From: Frankia alni
Lineage (GTDB): Bacteria; Actinomycetota; Actinomycetes; Frankiales; Frankiaceae
Direction of reading: 5' to 3'
Assembly (NCBI GenBank): GCA_026225295.1
Contig: JAMFSN010000184.1
Coordinates: 1 to 35,789 of the forward strand
DNA: 35,789 nucleotides
Part shown: piece after piece, positions 32,938-35,789 of the stretch
Numbering within the stretch: position 1 is the first letter of the stretch
How the letters are laid out: the number at the start of each line of letters is the position of its first letter
The notes under the pieces: model-generated
What the model was told of the DNA's origin: nothing
What the model saw: the letters and a program-made list of their open reading frames with translations, nothing else
Databases searched by the model: none
Translations under genes and position numbers: made by a program

Positions 32938-32961
32938 CCGGGCTCGGCCGCCCGAGCCCGG
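32938..32961. terminator. Bidirectional terminator-like hairpin
   Basis: CCGGGCTCGG-ccgc-CCGAGCCCGG is a perfect 10-base stem with a 4-base loop, in the 80-base gap between two convergent genes. A further copy of the right arm at 32966-32975 allows an alternative pairing. There is no T-tract, as often in high-GC genomes. Confidence 0.55.
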
Positions 32962-32979
32962 CCGCCCGAGCCCGGCGGC

Positions 32980-34769
<1,790 letters not shown>

Positions 34770-34773
<4 letters not shown>

Positions 34774-35789
34774 CCGCCGCCGGCCGGTCCGCTGCCAGCC
34801 GAGTCGCCGACACCCGGTCCAGCGCCCCGGGCGCCGGCCACCGGGCCGTGGGCCCGGCGCACCGCCCGGCAGACCCCGAGGTCGGCCAGGCCGGCGGCCA
34901 ACGCGACGCTCCCGGCCGGGCTGCCGGCCAGGAACGCGCAGGTCGGCCCGGATCCACTGACGATCGCGCCGACGGCGCCGAGGTCGCGCCCGGCGGCCAG
35001 GACCTCCCGCAGCGCCGGACGCAGGCGTAGCGCCGCCGGTTCCAGATCGTTGGTGAGAGCGGCGCCCAGCGCGACCGGATCGCCGGTCAGCAGCGCGGCC
35101 AGTACCGCGTCGGGCGGGGTCGGCTCGCGGTCGGCGGGGTACCCGAGCCGGTCGAACTCGGCGTACACCGCCGGAGTCGACAAGCCGCCGTCCGCGAGCG
35201 CGAAGACCCAGTGGTACTCGCCCCGGTCCGGAACCGGGCTCAGTACTTCGCCGCGACCGGTCCCGAGCGCCGTGCCACCGGTCACCGGGAAGGCGACGTC
35301 GCTGCCCAACCGGGCCGCGAGCCGGGCCAACTGATCCACGGACCGGCCCGTCCCCCACAACGCGTCGCAGGCCACGAGGGCGCCGGCCGCGTCGGCGCTC
35401 CCCCCGGCCATGCCGGCCGCGACCGGGATCGCCTTGCGCAACGCCAGATGGACGCCCGAGCGGACGCCGGCTTCCCGACCGAGCAGCCGCGCCGCGCGGA
35501 CCGCCAGGTTGTCGGCATCGGTCGGGACTTCCGTGAGCGCCGGGGCGGTCGACCCACGCGACCCACCGGCCCGGCCCGGCCCGGCGGGCCGGGCGTCGGC
35601 CCCTTCGCCCTCGACCTCGACGGTGATCGGCGGCTCCGCCGGGTCGGCTCCGGGCGCCCCGGCCCGGTCCGTCGCCGTGATTTCGTCATACAGCGAAACG
35701 GCCTGGAGCACCGTGGCCACGTCGTGGTAGCCGTCCGGGCGGCGCCCGCCCACCCCGAGGTGCAGGTTGACCTTGGCGGGAGCCCGGAC
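34770..35789 (-). CDS. ispE: 4-diphosphocytidyl-2-C-methyl-D-erythritol kinase (5' end outside window)
   Basis: A GHMP-family kinase of the MEP isoprenoid pathway. The frame is open to the right edge, so the first few residues are missing. The visible protein begins VRAPAKVNLHLGVGGRRPDGYHDV, the family start, and the ATP loop is VAAGMAGGSADAAGAL. DVAFPVTGGTALGTGRGE and the late GAIVSGSGPTCAFL match IspE. An acidic Gly/Ala/Pro-rich insert (about 50-95) is larger than usual. It is coupled to the ABC-F gene by ATGA overlap. Confidence 0.95.

Overview
The window comes from a high-GC actinobacterium. Evidence is the strong GC bias, frequent GTG starts, 1-8 base stop/start overlaps, a CsoR-type copper regulator with its operators, and the housekeeping sets glmU-prs, rplY-pth and ispE-ABC-F. 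I cannot fix the genus; a Frankia/Nakamurella/Geodermatophilus-like actinomycete is a guess.

Positions 371-21662 form a surface-glycan (exopolysaccharide or capsule-like) locus in short operons of mixed direction. It holds two Wzz-type chain-length co-polymerases (371-2083 and 20262-21662), a Wzx-type flippase, four glycosyltransferases (6150, 11738, 12899, 14388), and nucleotide-sugar genes: a sugar C-methyltransferase, a 3,5-epimerase, an SDR epimerase/dehydratase and a glucose-1-phosphate cytidylyltransferase-like enzyme. Tailoring genes include a condensation-domain-like acyltransferase, a 2-oxoglutarate/Fe(II) oxygenase and a PIG-L deacetylase. There are also an MFS transporter, a membrane-anchored beta-propeller and a DegT aminotransferase relic. 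I see no Wzy polymerase or initiating phospho-sugar transferase, so the pathway must use genes elsewhere. A branched or modified deoxysugar glycan is the likely product (inference).

Positions 22114-35789 are mostly housekeeping: pth-rplY; trpS; a copper locus (csoR divergent from copZ-copA, with three CsoR-like boxes between); prs-glmU; tRNA-Gln(UUG); a fatty-acyl desaturase; and ABC-F-ispE, with ispE running off the right edge. The often linked glmU-prs-rplY-pth block is split here by trpS and the copper locus.

The most unusual signals are these. (1) The cytoplasmic tail of the second Wzz protein carries four spaced copies of an HDEHTMRV-like motif followed by Tyr-Pro repeats. It looks like a phosphorylation or FHA-docking tail. 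(2) A family of dispersed intergenic repeats occupies the three largest gene-end-to-gene-end gaps and the left edge. (3) The start of one glycosyltransferase is duplicated in tandem, giving a 7-codon leader whose stop overlaps the real start. (4) Flippase, Wzz and CsoR proteins have low-complexity repeat tails.
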